Source: Flaccisagitta enflata (lineage: Eukaryota; Chaetognatha; Sagittoidea; Aphragmophora). Taken from it: DNA of 64,000 bases. The notes under the pieces were generated by a model. The model ran no database searches, had not been told where the DNA came from, and saw nothing but the letters and a program-made list of their open reading frames with translations. Made by a program: the position numbers and the translations under genes. This document shows, in pieces, positions 1 to 12,129 of the stretch (positions are counted from its first letter, which is position 1; every line of letters begins with the position of its first letter). The stretch lies in NCBI GenBank assembly GCA_965153355.1, contig OZ231127.1, positions 34,410,001 through 34,474,000 on the forward strand. Direction: 5' to 3'.

Positions 1-318
1 GCAGGTGGCGCGATGGGCGGCGTGGTAAATGGTGCAGGGCGTGGTAGATCCACATCTATCAAAAGGAAGACCGCAGCTTCCACCGTTACTGCGAGGGACA
101 GAAGTGAGTCCCAAAAAAAGGCAAAGTTGACGGATGACTATTTTTTGGAATATGCGCAGAATATGAACACTCTCGTTTCGCTTGGCATATCGCAAGAAAA
201 ACAGAAACTAATGGAGAAAGGTTTGAAAGGTGATGACGTTTTGAAAAAACAGAGAGCTGTGATTATTGAGTGTAAGAAGAGGATTATCGCACCGAAACCG
301 GGAGCCACGGCGCGGTAA
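1..318 (+). CDS. LINE ORF1, C-terminal fragment (copy 1)
   Basis: The reading frame is open from the window edge and ends at the TAA at 316-318. It encodes the basic, Lys/Arg-rich C-terminus of the ORF1 protein and corresponds to 10954-11271 of copy 2, with an identical predicted product over the shared part. The first ATG here (13) is internal, not a start. This part of ORF1 lies after the low-complexity Ser/Gln/Ala region and has no recognised fold; it is rich in charged residues and may bind nucleic acid. Whether the upstream part of this copy is intact cannot be seen. Confidence 0.8.
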   Translation, partial: AGGAMGGVVNGAGRGRSTSIKRKTAASTVTARDRSESQKKAKLTDDYFLEYAQNMNTLVSLGISQEKQKLMEKGLKGDDVLKKQRAVIIECKKRIIAPKPGATAR

Positions 319-572
319 GTTGGCGGGCTTTTTGCCTCTTTTTTTGCCTTTTTGGGCTTTTTTGCCTCATTGGGCCATTTGGCCTCTTTTTTGCGTTCTT
401 TGTCTCTTATGGCCTTTTGGCCTTTTGCTGCCCGTGTCTTGCGCCTTTTGGCTTGCTGTTTGGCCTTTGGCGGTGTTTGGCCTGTCCTGGTCGTTTGCCC
501 TTCTTCTGCCCTGATGCTGTGTGGCCGTTGCCTTTTGTTTGCTGCTTGTTGGCTGCTTTCTGTCTGCTCTGA

Positions 573-936
<364 letters not shown>

Positions 937-1182
937 CTTCCTTCGCCGTTTTCTCGCGTCCTTTCCCGCCTTCTTTCCCCCTTTCTGCTGCCTCTCTCCT
1001 TGTTTGTGTTCGTCTTTTCCTCCTCCGCGTTTCCGTGTTCTTCTTCTTTTTCCTGCCGGCTTTTTGGCCGCTTGGTGTGTGCTTTTTTCCTGCTTATGCG
1101 GGGCCGCCTCCGGGCGCTTGTGTAAGGGGGCCCCGCTGTGAATGGGGGCCCGTTGGTTTTGTTTGCCTTTTTTTGCCTCGTT

Positions 1183-4100
1183 ATGCGGTTTTTGACCTAT
1201 AATGCAGGGGGTTTAAAGAGGGGAGCCAGGCCAAATGAAGAAGCTGGCGCTCTGTCTTTCTCTGCTAACAGTGATGTGGTGGCTTTGGCATTACAGGAAA
1301 CTCATTGTGTCGGTGCGCAGGATTACGCTTGAGGCTTTTAGTGATATTATTTGTTATGCTGTGATGTGTTCTCATGAATTTGGGCAGGCGCTAATGTGCG
1401 GGTGTGGCCTTGGTGATCTCACGGGAGTATGAGGTTGAGGCGGAGCGGGTCATGCTTGGTGGCAGAGTCCTGGCTGTTAGAGTCAGGAGTCTGGTGTACG
1501 GGTCGATTTTCGACCTGGTGGTGGTGTATGGCTACCCTGCGGGTCGCCGGGAATGGTTGGGTGGGATGGAAGGGGCCGTGGATAGCATGGTCCCGACGGT
1601 AGTTATGGGGGATTTCAACTTTGTGACGGACCCAAGGGACGGACACTGAGCTGATGAATGTGTATGATGTGAGACAAGGGGCGAAGTTGGGGACGATCAT
1701 TAATGGACTTGAACTTTCTGACCCGTACAGACTCTTACATCCAGATGATAGGGGGTATTCCTTTGTGGGCCATGCAAGGAGTAGGATAGATAGGTTTTAT
1801 GTAAGTGGTGAGTTAGAAGGGAGGGTTAAGGGGTGCCAGTACCTGCGAGTACTGGGTGAAGAAGGAGGGCACAGGTTAGGTGAGTTGGGGATCAATGAGC
1901 AGATAGAGGTAGGTAGGGAGGGGATATTGGAAGTTCAATGCGAGCCTGTTGAAAGACTGGTCTTTCATTGAACTTGTACGGGGTAGAATCAGGGAGGTCA
2001 AACGGGACAAAGAGTGGCAGGAATGGCAGGACCCAGGACAGTGGTGGGACCACTTCAAGTTCTCCCTGAAAACGGAAGCGGTGCAGTACAGTAAGGAGAA
2101 AGAGTGTAAGAGGAGGTGGTATGTGTCGGCTTTGATGCGTGAAAAGGAGGAGTTGGAGACTAGGGTGATGTACGGCCTAGAGGAGGAGCAGGCGGGGGAG
2201 GAATTGAAGAGGATCTACCACTTGTTAGAAAAGGAGGAGGCAAGGAGGGCGGAGGGGTGCAGGGTAAGGGCAAGGGTGCCGAATGAAGGGAAAGAGCCCG
2301 GGATTGCGTATATCAGCAGGATGGAGAAATCAGTTTCAGGTAGGAACCTGATATGCGCATTGAAAGACAGCCAGGGGAGAGTTAGATATGGCACTGAAGG
2401 AGTACTAAACATAGCGCACGAGTTATATACGGACCTTTTTTACTAGTCAGGGTGACGATGACCAAGCACGCGACGAGGCCTTGGGCTCATTGACCAAGAC
2501 ACTATCGGACACCTCCCGTGAACGGTGCGATGCGGTAGTGACTGTGCGAGAGCTCGGGGAGTCTCTCAGAACCCTCCAAAATGGAAAGTCGCCTGGTTCA
2601 GACGGCTTTCCTGCTTAATTTTGGAAGGTGTTCTGGGGTGACGTGTGCGGCTTGTTCAAAATGGTGGTGGATCATATCTACAGCAGTGGTCGGCTGACTA
2701 AGTCTATGGCTGGGGCTATCATAAGGTTGCTCTATAAAAAGGGTGACCGTTTGGATGTTCGAAAGTACCGGCCCATATCCTTGGTCAATGCTGATTATAA
2801 GATTATCAGCAAAACTATCGCGAGCCGCATGGCAGCTGTTTTGCCTGAACTGATACATGAGGATCAAACCTGTGTGCCTGGGCGTCACATCAGCGACAAC
2901 ATCCACATATTGAGGGATGTTGTCGAGTATTGTGACGGCACTGGCACCGAAGGTGCTGTGCTGTTTCTTGATCAGGAAAAGTGCTTTGACAGGGTGGAAC
3001 ATGGGTTTATGCTCCGGGTTATGGCTAAAATGGGATATGGGGATGATTTTTTCAAATGGGTTAGGATCTTTTATAGTGGGGTCTACAGCAGGGTCCTGGT
3101 TGACGAGAGATAGTGATTTGGTACAAATTGGGAGAAGCAGCTTGAGAGGATGCTCCGTCCATCCCACATTTATGTTATGGTGGCACAGAAGTTATGGCAA
3201 GTCAGGTAAGGAGAAACTCCAACATCAGAGGGATTACAGTTGCAGGGACGGAGAAGAAGGTAGGTGGGTTTGCCGATGACACGCAAGTTTTCGTGTCAAC
3301 GGTGGGGTCAATGGGTGCCCTCTTGAGCGAGGTACGTCTTTTTGAGCGTGCCTCGGGGTCCAGATTGAATCAGCAGAAGACAGAGGGGTTATGGCTTGGT
3401 AGGTGGAGAGGCAGAGGAGACAAACCTTGTAAGCTACAGGAAAACACTGTATTAAAGTGCTGGGGGGTATGGATTAGGGACCATACTATGCGGCTGCGAA
3501 TTTTGAGGAGCATTGTGCCTCCCACATCTGGCCATTAAGAGACGTGGCGTTGTCGTCCTGTCCGAGCTTAGCAGGTCAGGTGGCGAACATGTTTCTCTAT
3601 TCAAGGCTGTGGTATAGGACCGCAATCTTTCCCCCCTTGCCTGATATTGCCGGCGCCGTGGGGTACCAGGAGGTGGAAAGACAGGTGGCGGCTTGGGTCT
3701 TTAGAGGTAGACCGGAGGTGTCGGCAGCAAGGCTAAGGGATTCATACGGCTTAGGAGGTGCCCAACTGGCGGACGTTAGGGACAAGGTGAGGGCCCAGAG
3801 AGTAGCATGGCTGGCCAAACTCCTGGCAATGCCATGGGATTCGTTTCCTAGGCTATTGGCAGGAGAATTGATTGGCTGTCATGCTGCTGGCTACCGTGGG
3901 CTAGAGGTCCTCCAGGCAGACTTAGGACAGCTAAAGCTGCGCTCAAGAACTGCAGGGAGTACCATGGCCCCTGGTGGTTTTTACTAGGAGGCAATAAAAG
4001 CTTGGTCCATGCTAACCGTTAGGGCACAAGGTGGGCTGGGTAAGCTAGGACATGACCATATCTTTCATAACCACATGATAACCGATGAGGCAGGCCTCCC

Positions 4101-4990
4101 TCTAACACCCAAACCCTGGATGACCCGCAAGGGCATCCTAAGAGTGGGGACAGCGCAGAGTCTTTCAGGCCTGGGACTTACACGAGAGCAATGGTTTGAA
4201 CTGGTGTACCTCAGACAAAGAATCCCCCCTGTCCCTCTGAGTGACCGACCCCACTACATTCTGTCAGGTCCAGCTGGCGATAAAGATGTGAGGTTGGCCT
4301 CTTACAAAGAGCTCTACCTCAGCTTTAGAGCCAAGGTGGACAATCCTAGACATTTTGAAGAAAAGTGGGAGCAGGCACTAGGAGTGACAGTAACATGGAC
4401 GGATATTTGGAAGAGAGTACACGAGTCAAATTGTTCTTTCAAAGTGAGATCCCAAGTCTGGAGGCAACTTAACCTGAATTTTGGACTGCATACATGGACT
4501 ATGCCTATATTGCCAGAGGGGATGGGACTTGTTCTTGTGTGGGCAATGGGCCAGAAGGAGGTGGCACGTGGTTACGGAGTGTGCGATAGTTAAGGAGTTG
4601 TGGAGAAAGCTGGGTGTAGAGATAGAGGCGCTGGGAGGAGAGAGAACGGTGGAAGTGGTAGAAATGGCCCTGGGCAGGGAGGGAAGGGATAGGGGGACTG
4701 TCTTACGTAACAGACTGGGTTTTACCCTCCGATCAGCGGTGATGTCCCTTAGGGCTGTGAGAGCAGGAGACTTTGGAGAAACTGTGGATCGGATCTGGTC
4801 CCACTTTCTCCATAGTCTCAAGAAGGAGTTGGTGGAAGAGTGGTACACAGCGAGACTCGAGGGAAGTGTGGCATTATTCGAGTCTCGCGTCCTGGTGGCC
4901 GGCTTGCTGGGTCGGTTGGAGGGGGGCACCGTTATATGGTGTGGATTAGCAGAGGGGGTGGGATATCGGTATTGGGATCTTTTTGATTGA
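1183..4990 (+). pseudogene. LINE ORF2 (APE endonuclease-reverse transcriptase), broken copy
   Basis: This is the counterpart of the intact ORF2 at 12130-15954. It starts at the equivalent ATG (1183) and ends at the equivalent TGA (4988-4990). It is broken by at least eight frameshifts: scrambled or deleted bases near 1225-1330, a 2-base loss near 1635, an added GTAG near 1915, a lost TTT near 2283, an extra T in a T run near 2440, and further indels near 3110, 3150, 3430, 3480 and 4480. There is also an in-frame TAA near 2616, where copy 2 has GAA. Endonuclease and RT motifs remain readable in fragments, including an ADDTQV core near 3270. Several changes are homopolymer length changes, so a few could be assembly errors, but the number implies real decay. 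Confidence 0.9.
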
Positions 4991-5023
4991 TCGCAATGCC
5001 CCCCACCGCCTTTGGTAATCTTC

Positions 5024-5930
5024 CCCCGCCGGCTGTCCCTGTTGTAATATTGGGCCCTTTGGCCTTCCCCCTGGGCATTTTTGCCCCTTGTGCCTTTTGG
5101 CTTTTTGGCTCTGCCCTTTTTGGTTCTTTTTTTGTTGTGTTGGGCCCTTTGGGCTGTTTTTGGGTCCCTCTGGCCCTCCCTGGGCACTTTTGCCCTTTGT
5201 GCCTTGTGGTTTTGCTCGCCCTGCCTTTTTTGGCCTTTTTTGTTGCGCTGGTTTTTTTTGGGCTCTCACTGGGGCCCTTTGGTCCTCCCCTGGGCGTCTT
5301 TGCCCCTTTGTGCCTTTTGGCTGTGTTTTCGCTGCCCTTTTTGTTGTTTTGGGGCCCTTTGGGCTCTCCCGGGGGCATCTCTGCCCCTTGTGCCTTGTGG
5401 CTTTGGTTGTTCCGCCCTCTTGGGTCCTTGTGGTCTTTTTGTGTTGGCGTTGGGCCTTTTTTTTGGGCTCCCTGGCTCTGTGCTCTGTTTTCTCTTGTGC
5501 CGTTTGGCTCTGCTTTTTTGGGCTCTTTGCCCTTCTGGTTTGTGGCCTCATGGCCGCCTGTTTTTTTTGTGCTTGTGATATGGGGGCCCGCCGTTGGGCC
5601 TTCTGTGCTTTTGCTCTCTCTTTCCTCTTTTGCCTCGGTCCGTCCCTATGCCTGCTCTTGCTTGTCTGTAGGGGGGCCTTTGCTTGTGCAGGGCCCCTTG
5701 CTGGTGTGGCCGTGGGCTTGGAATGGGGGCTTGTCGCCTCCTGGTGTGCTTCGTGCTCCTTCTGGGGTTTTTTATTATGGGGGGCCCCTGCAATGCGCGG
5801 GGCCCCTTGGTGTCTTGGACTGGGTCACAATGTGGCCCTGCTGCTTTGTGGCTTCGGGGCCGTTCTGCCCCCCTGTGTTTGGGCTTTTTGGCGCCTGGCT
5901 GTTGGGGGTTGACATGACCGCCGCCGTGGC
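5024..5930 (+). repeat. A-poor 3' UTR of LINE copy 1 with ~100-bp tandem units
   Basis: A T/G/C-rich tract almost free of A on this strand. It is built mainly of diverged units of roughly 100 bp that repeat the pattern GGGCCCTTTGG, then CCTGGGC, then TTGTGCCTTTTGGCT, then GCCCTGCC. The same structure follows ORF2 in copy 2. Because TAA, TAG and TGA are rare in such DNA on either strand, long reading frames occur in several frames; I do not regard them as genes. Confidence 0.85.
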
Positions 5931-5965
5931 TCCTTTCTTTACATTGTTTTTACTGAATTTTATTA

Positions 5966-6277
5966 AATCTCCACCTCTGTCTACCGACAGAGACACGGGG
6001 ATGCATATGATCTCGATACCCATGGATACATTTTTATTTACTGAATCTCCATCTCTGTCTACCGGCAAAGATACGGGGATGCATATGAACTCGGTACCTA
6101 TGGTTACATTTTTATTTACTGCATCTCCACCTCTGTCTACCGACAGAGACACGAGGATGCATATGATCTCGATACCTATGGATACATTTTTATTTACTGA
6201 ATCTCCATCTCTGTCTACCGACAAAGATAAGGGGATACATATCATCTCGCTAGCTATGGTTACAATCCAGCATAACT
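5966..6277 (+). repeat. Four 78-bp hairpin repeats in the LINE 3' UTR
   Basis: Units start near 5966, 6044, 6122 and 6200, with a spacing of 78 bp. Each contains the short inverted repeat TCTGTC-TACC-GACAGA or a one-base variant (GACAAA), followed by a GGGGATGCATATG-like segment. Copy 2 has only two units. The hairpin could mark the RNA for its own reverse transcriptase, but that is inference. Confidence 0.85.
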
Positions 6278-6359
6278 TCTCTCTTGTGTTGTCTTCCAGA
6301 TTTTATTCTTTACCAGGATTTTGCCTTCCAGTTAGTTATTTATTACCGCCTCGTTGCCC

Positions 6360-7010
6360 ATTTAAATGACTCATTGACAACAGACTGACCTGACTATTTA
6401 TTCCTGCGTTCTGTGGTTTTTTATTTAAATGACTCACTGACAACGGACTGACTTTCCTATTTATTCCCGCGTGTTTTTTCCAGTTTCAAGGGCCTGGACC
6501 CATTATGGTTGATTCCTTAAATGGACGAATTTAGACTAGTTATTTATTCTCGTTTTGCGTTCTATTTAAATGACCCAGTACCGACTGACTGACCCTACTA
6601 TTTATTTACTCCCCCGCTGATGGTTGATTCCTTAAATGGACGAATTTAGAATAGCTGTTTGTTCTCGCTTCGTTGATATTTAAATGACTCACTACTGACT
6701 GACTGACCATACTATTTATTTCCGCGTCTGTTTTGACTTCTAGTCATTTGGCTTTTTCCTCCGCCGGAACTTAGAATAGCTATTTATTTTCGCATCGTTC
6801 ATTTTTTAAAAGGACTCACTACTTACTGACTGACGATACTATTTATTTTCGTGTCTGTTTTCACTTCTAGTCATCTGGTTGTTGACTCCACCAGGGTTTG
6901 GGATGGTTATTTATGCTCGCATCGTTAAGTTTAAAATGACTCACTACTTACTGACTGACGATACTATTTATTTCCGTCCTCTTATTAAATTCTAGTCATT
7001 GAAATGTGTA
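6360..7010 (+). repeat. ATTTA-rich tandem tail repeats of LINE copy 1
   Basis: Diverged units of about 110-130 bp share TTTAAATGACTCACTACTGA, a TGACTGAC run, CTATTTATTTCC, CTTCTAGTCAT and GAATTTAGAATAGCTATTTA. UAUUUAU-type AU-rich motifs recur once or twice per unit. The matching block in copy 2 is 17140-17700. Confidence 0.8.
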
Positions 7011-7093
7011 CTTCAAAAATTTTGGTGCTGGATACGTCTCCAACACAAGAGAGAAGGATAACTTCTATACTTGGTAGGTACAAATAAGCATAA

Positions 7094-7108
7094 ACACACA
7101 CACACACA

Positions 7109-7158
<50 letters not shown>

Positions 7159-7168
7159 AACACACACA

Positions 7169-7205
<37 letters not shown>

Positions 7206-7255
7206 CAAACACACACACACATACATACCCACGCAAACTCATACACACACACACA
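7094..7255 (+). repeat. (CA)n microsatellite in LINE 3' end
   Basis: An almost pure CA run with a few AA and TA interruptions. At the same place copy 2 has only a short ACACACAC remnant (near 17790), so the run expanded in copy 1. Confidence 0.9.
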
Positions 7256-7529
7256 CATACACCTACCTTATCTGTAACACGGGACTTTTATTCCCGGTTG
7301 TTTCCCTTTATCTAGATAGCCCTCGACCTCACTGAGACTCTTTTGCGGAGGGTTGCCACACATTCCAATGGGAGCTCAGCAGTCAGAAACAAAACTTCAT
7401 TCTAATCATAAAAGAAGTAGTCTAAAGCGTATCAAGGATTACTATCACGATTGTCAGTAGTTTATAGAAATTTGAATCTCAAGAAAAAAAAGACATTGTT
7501 ACCAAATGCTCAAATTGAAACATGCCATT

Positions 7530-7530
<1 letters not shown>

Positions 7531-7599
<69 letters not shown>
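7531..7599 (+). other. Poly(A) tail of LINE copy 1
   Basis: Sixty-nine uninterrupted A residues end the element, directly followed by TCCAAATTC. A long clean tail usually means a recent insertion, which sits oddly with the decayed ORF2; re-expansion of the run or gene conversion with copy 2 could explain this. Confidence 0.9.
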
Positions 7600-7602
<3 letters not shown>

Positions 7603-7608
7603 AAATTC
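7600..7608 (+). repeat. Target-site duplication, left of LINE copy 2
   Basis: TCCAAATTC lies between the poly(A) of copy 1 and the first base of copy 2. The identical 9 bp follows the poly(A) of copy 2 at 18182-18190. With preceding A residues the duplication could be slightly longer. It fixes the 5' end of copy 2 at about 7609. Confidence 0.8.
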
Positions 7609-8051
7609 TTTTATTTGCTTAATTAAAACAAGACACGGGACCGTTCTAGCAATAAATTTTGAGGATCTTGAGGTGATTCTAGCCTGTCGGCGTCTTTTTG
7701 GCGCTCTTTTCGGCGCTCTTCTCGGCGCTTCCGGCGTTCTCTGCGTCACTTCCGGTCTCCTTGGCGACAACGGCGTCCTTTTCAACGGCGACGTTCGCTA
7801 ATCCATTCCAACTAAAGGAGCACAGTGTTGAGAATATTAACTAAAATCCTAAGATCCGATAAATACTTGCTACGTCTAATTCACAAAAACAAAACAATAT
7901 ATACGACTCTTACCAACGTCAACAACAACAACAACATCAACAAAACAACTTGTACATAATCGTGTAAATTTTTGTTTCCCCTCCCTTCTTCATCGCCCTC
8001 GTTTTTGTTGAGAGATTGGTTTTCGACGCGAGCGTTTATTGTTTTTGTGTT

Positions 8052-8121
<70 letters not shown>

Positions 8122-8844
8122 CGTCTGGTCCTCTTCTCGTGCCATAAGAGATTGCGTAAGCGGCTTAATAAACGATAAATAGATAAATAAAAGCTACATC
8201 TAATTAAATAACGACTAGAAGTGGTAATAAATAGAAGCTACGTCTAATTGATTTAACGGCTAGAAAATATAAAAAGAATCGGCTGGCTGGCTAGAACGAA
8301 TAAATTAAAAGACTAGATTAGTCAAATAGTAAATAAAAATACTACGTCTACGATATAAAAGGCGACTTCCACATCCACGTTTCCCTGGCGTTTCATTGAC
8401 GTTCCCCGACTTTCGTCCGGCGTTTTCCCGGCGTTCCTTGTGGTGCCATTTCCGGCGCCGACACGACGCCGACACGACGCCGGCTTTCCCACGTCTTCAG
8501 GACATCATTATCCTTTTTCTAAGGTGAGAGAGAACGTATATGTTGATCAGTCAACATAGGATACTACCGTCTTCTGATTGGTTTCCTCTTCTTCTTCTCT
8601 CCATTTCCGGTCTTCTTCTTCAACGGCGCCGCATCTCGACGCCTCCTCCTCTGCCTCAGCGCATCTTCCTCTCCTGACGGTGCCACGTCCCGACATATCT
8701 CAACTCTTCATCCTCCGCATCTTCCTCCTCCTCCGCATCTTCATCCTCAACGTCTATTCCTCTTCAACATCTCTTCCTCTTTAACGTCTCTGTCTCTCCA
8801 ACGCCTCCTCCTCATCATCGACGCCGCCTCCTCCCGGCTTCGCG
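7609..8844 (+). other. LINE copy 2 5' UTR / internal promoter region
   Basis: This noncoding leader contains a GGCG-rich block (about 7685-7790), a (CAA)n run at 8053-8121, several AAATARAAGCTACGTCTAATT-like repeats (8170-8360) ending in CGGCTAGAA-type segments, and a CTTC/CCTC-rich stretch just before ORF1. LINE 5' UTRs normally carry an internal promoter, but I see no TATA box or other defined element. Reading frames here are short and low in complexity. Confidence 0.6.
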
Positions 8845-10127
8845 ATGGGGGTGGATAAGGAATTTACCCTTGATTTCACGGGCCTCAGCGGCGTTCCCTC
8901 GCAATGGAACATGACCATCAACAAGGTCGTTCATCATTTGGAAAAGCAATCCAACGGCATACACGGAGTTCAGGTTGTGAAAGACCAACGTCGTCGTGGT
9001 GTCTTTATCGTCACGGCCCAAACCAACGAGGCTAAGAATTTCCTCACCAATTTCAAACTTCGCGTCGAAGAAGGTCAACGCAAATTTGACATCCCATTAC
9101 GCGAGACCAATCCGGCGAAAAATGTATGGATCAAAATCCATGACGTCTGCAGGGGGACCCTAAACGATGTGGAAAATAAGGATTTTGACAAGTTTTTTCA
9201 AGATCTGGGTGCCACTATCCTTGTCCCGACAAAACGCGCTACCCACTTCAAATCCACCGTTCTGAATGGGATGAGAGAGGTGAGAGTGGAGCTCGGTGAC
9301 CACATTGACCGGAACCTTACCTGGAAGTTTGAAGATGGAAAGGAAGCGGATTTTTGGGTGACATATAATACCCAACCATATCATTGTCGTCAGTGTGCCA
9401 TTTGGCACGACGATGGCAATTGTCCCAAACGCGAGAAATATAAAAACAATTGGGAAAAGAAGGAGGGACAACAGAAGTTCCTCTTCTTCTCGTCCTCAAT
9501 GCTACGACGCGCAGTTGACACGGACAAGACGCGATTTGACTGCATCCCGGGAGCAAAAATTGGTCACATCGCAAACCACATTGACAACGACGTCAGCATC
9601 CTGCCAAAAGCGGAAGTTGTTGTGGTTTGGGCAGGAGCCAACATGGGGGGTGACTCGATGACAGAGCTCAAAGTTACAGCAACAGCTCAAACCGACATGC
9701 TTGCTCAAGCTCTACAACCATACAAAGATGACAAAAAAGTCTTTGTCGTCGATCCCGTCTGTGGTATCATCCCAGATGGGGAAGAGGCAGATGAGCCTCG
9801 CTTCCTTCGCGCGGAGATGAAGCGCTGCGCCACAAAGGCTGGCGCTAGCTTCATCCCTCTTCATCAACTCGACCTCGAAGATGACGACTTTGAAGATGAC
9901 GATGACGTCCATCTGAGCAAGAAGGGGACAAAGGGGGTCTTGGATGCCATCAAGACATCTGTCCTTGAAAAAACCGGGAAAGATATTCTCGGCTCTTTCA
10001 AACTCGCGGAAAGAGCCTACGCTGGGGTCAGGCTCCACTATAAGGTAGGCTGCCACAGGTGCACGCGTCTGCACCAAGGCAGAGTCTGTCCTCCTTACCT
10101 TCAACAACAGCCAGCAACACCTCACAT

Positions 10128-10162
<35 letters not shown>

Positions 10163-11271
10163 ACGGTCTACATGAGGCTACGACGACTATAGCAGCGGCA
10201 GCAGCAACAGCAACAACATCTTCATCAGCAACGCCACCACCATCAACAACCAACGTCAACAGCAGCAGCAGCAGCAGCAGCGCGCTCACCAAGTCGCAGC
10301 AAAAAAAGCTGAACCAAAAAGAGAAAAGGAGACAGCAGCAGCAACAACAGCAACAACAACAGCAACAACACCATCTCTCACCGCTTCCTGGGAGCGGAAT
10401 CGACCAAGTCTCCCCACCGACGCCTCCTCAGCTTACACCGGAAGTGGCAAAAACCATCACGGGCGACGCCATAAGAGACCTAGGGGCGTCACCAGCAGAG
10501 GTGGCAGCGGCGGTCGACATCAGTGACGTCAACTTCGACGCCCTTTTGCATCAACCAAACTTTGACGACTCGTCACAGATTCCATCGGACATCATAGTCG
10601 CCGCAAAAGCATGCGAGGCGGCCGACGCGGCAGCAGCGAGAGCAGCGGCGGATGCAGCAGCAGCAGCAGACGACGCCTCGAGACACAGTGCCGTGGCTAC
10701 AGCAGCAGGAGAAGCAGCAGCAACGGCAGCCTTGGCGGAGCTAAGGAAAAAGTCCTTCGCAAATGTGGCCTCTTCACCTACGGCAACAACAGCAGCAGCA
10801 TCATCTTCAGCAGCACCAGCAGCATCTACAACATTGTCCGGGGTAGCAGCAGCAGCAGCAACCAGCGCATCCCCCTCAACCAATCTGGCACCAACCTTCG
10901 CGACTCCGACTTCCGGCCCAGTGGCGCTGGCAGTCACGCCAGTCATGACGACGGCAGGTGGCGCGATGGGCGGCGTGGTAAATGGTGCAGGGCGTGGTAG
11001 ATCCACATCTATCAAAAGGAAGACCGCAGCTTCCACCGTTACTGCGAGGGACAGAAGTGAGTCCCAAAAAAAGGCAAAGTTGACGGATGACTATTTTTTG
11101 GAATATGCGCAGAATATGAACACTCTCGTTTCGCTTGGCATATCGCAAGAAAAACAGAAACTAATGGAGAAAGGTTTGAAAGGTGATGACGTTTTGAAAA
11201 AACAGAGAGCTGTGATTATTGAGTGTAAGAAGAGGATTATCGCACCGAAACCGGGAGCCACGGCGCGGTAA
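8845..11271 (+). CDS. LINE ORF1: RRM-like/CCHC/SGNH-like nucleic-acid-binding protein
   Basis: This 808-residue protein is expected to coat the LINE RNA. Residues ~1-175 look like one or two RRM folds, ending in the usual WVTYNTQPYHCRQC transition to a CCHC knuckle (C181, C184, H188, C193; spacing CX2CX3HX4C). Residues ~212-375 resemble an SGNH/GDSL hydrolase: block I FSSSMLRR with the serine kept (S218), a block-III-like WAGANM (262-267) with the usual Asp missing, and a block V DDVHLSKKG with Asp and His kept (354-356). Then follow Ser-, Gln- (~498-510) and Ala-rich (~589-632) low-complexity segments and a basic C-terminus. ORF1 esterase domains are known in some LINE clades; activity here is uncertain because of the altered blocks. 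The ATG at 8845 is the first in frame. Confidence 0.85.
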
Positions 11272-11525
11272 GTTGGCGGGCTTTTTGCCTCTTTTTTTGC
11301 CTTTTTGGGCTTTTTTGCCTCATTGGGCCATTTGGCCTCTTTTTTGCGTTCTTTGTCTCTTATGGCCTTTTGGCCTTTTGCTGCCCGTGTCTTGCGCCTT
11401 TTGGCTTGCTGTTTGGCCTTTGGCGGTGTTTGGCCTGTCCTGGTCGTTTGCCCTTCTTCTGCCCTGATGCTGTGTGGCCGTTGCCTTTTGTTTGCTGCTT
11501 GTTGGCTGCTTTCTGTCTGCTCTGA

Positions 11526-11882
<357 letters not shown>

Positions 11883-12129
11883 GCTTCCTTCGCCGTTTTC
11901 TCGCGTCCTTTCCCGCCTTCTTTCCCCCTTTCTGCTGCCTCTCTCCTTGTTTGTGTTCGTCTTTTCCTCCTCCGCGTTTCCGTGTTCTTCTTCTTTTTCC
12001 TGCCGGCTTTTTGGCCGCTTGGTGTGTGCTTTTTTCCTGCTTATGCGGGGCCGCCTCCGGGCGCTTGTGTAAGGGGGCCCCGCTGTGAATGGGGGCCCGT
12101 TGGTTTTGTTTGCCTTTTTTTGCCTCGTT

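Noticed and set aside
12085-12129. Longer ORF2 beginning at 12085
   Set aside because: The codon at 12085 is GTG. The first ATG in frame is 12130, directly before the endonuclease motif TYNAGG, which is where LINE ORF2 proteins normally start.
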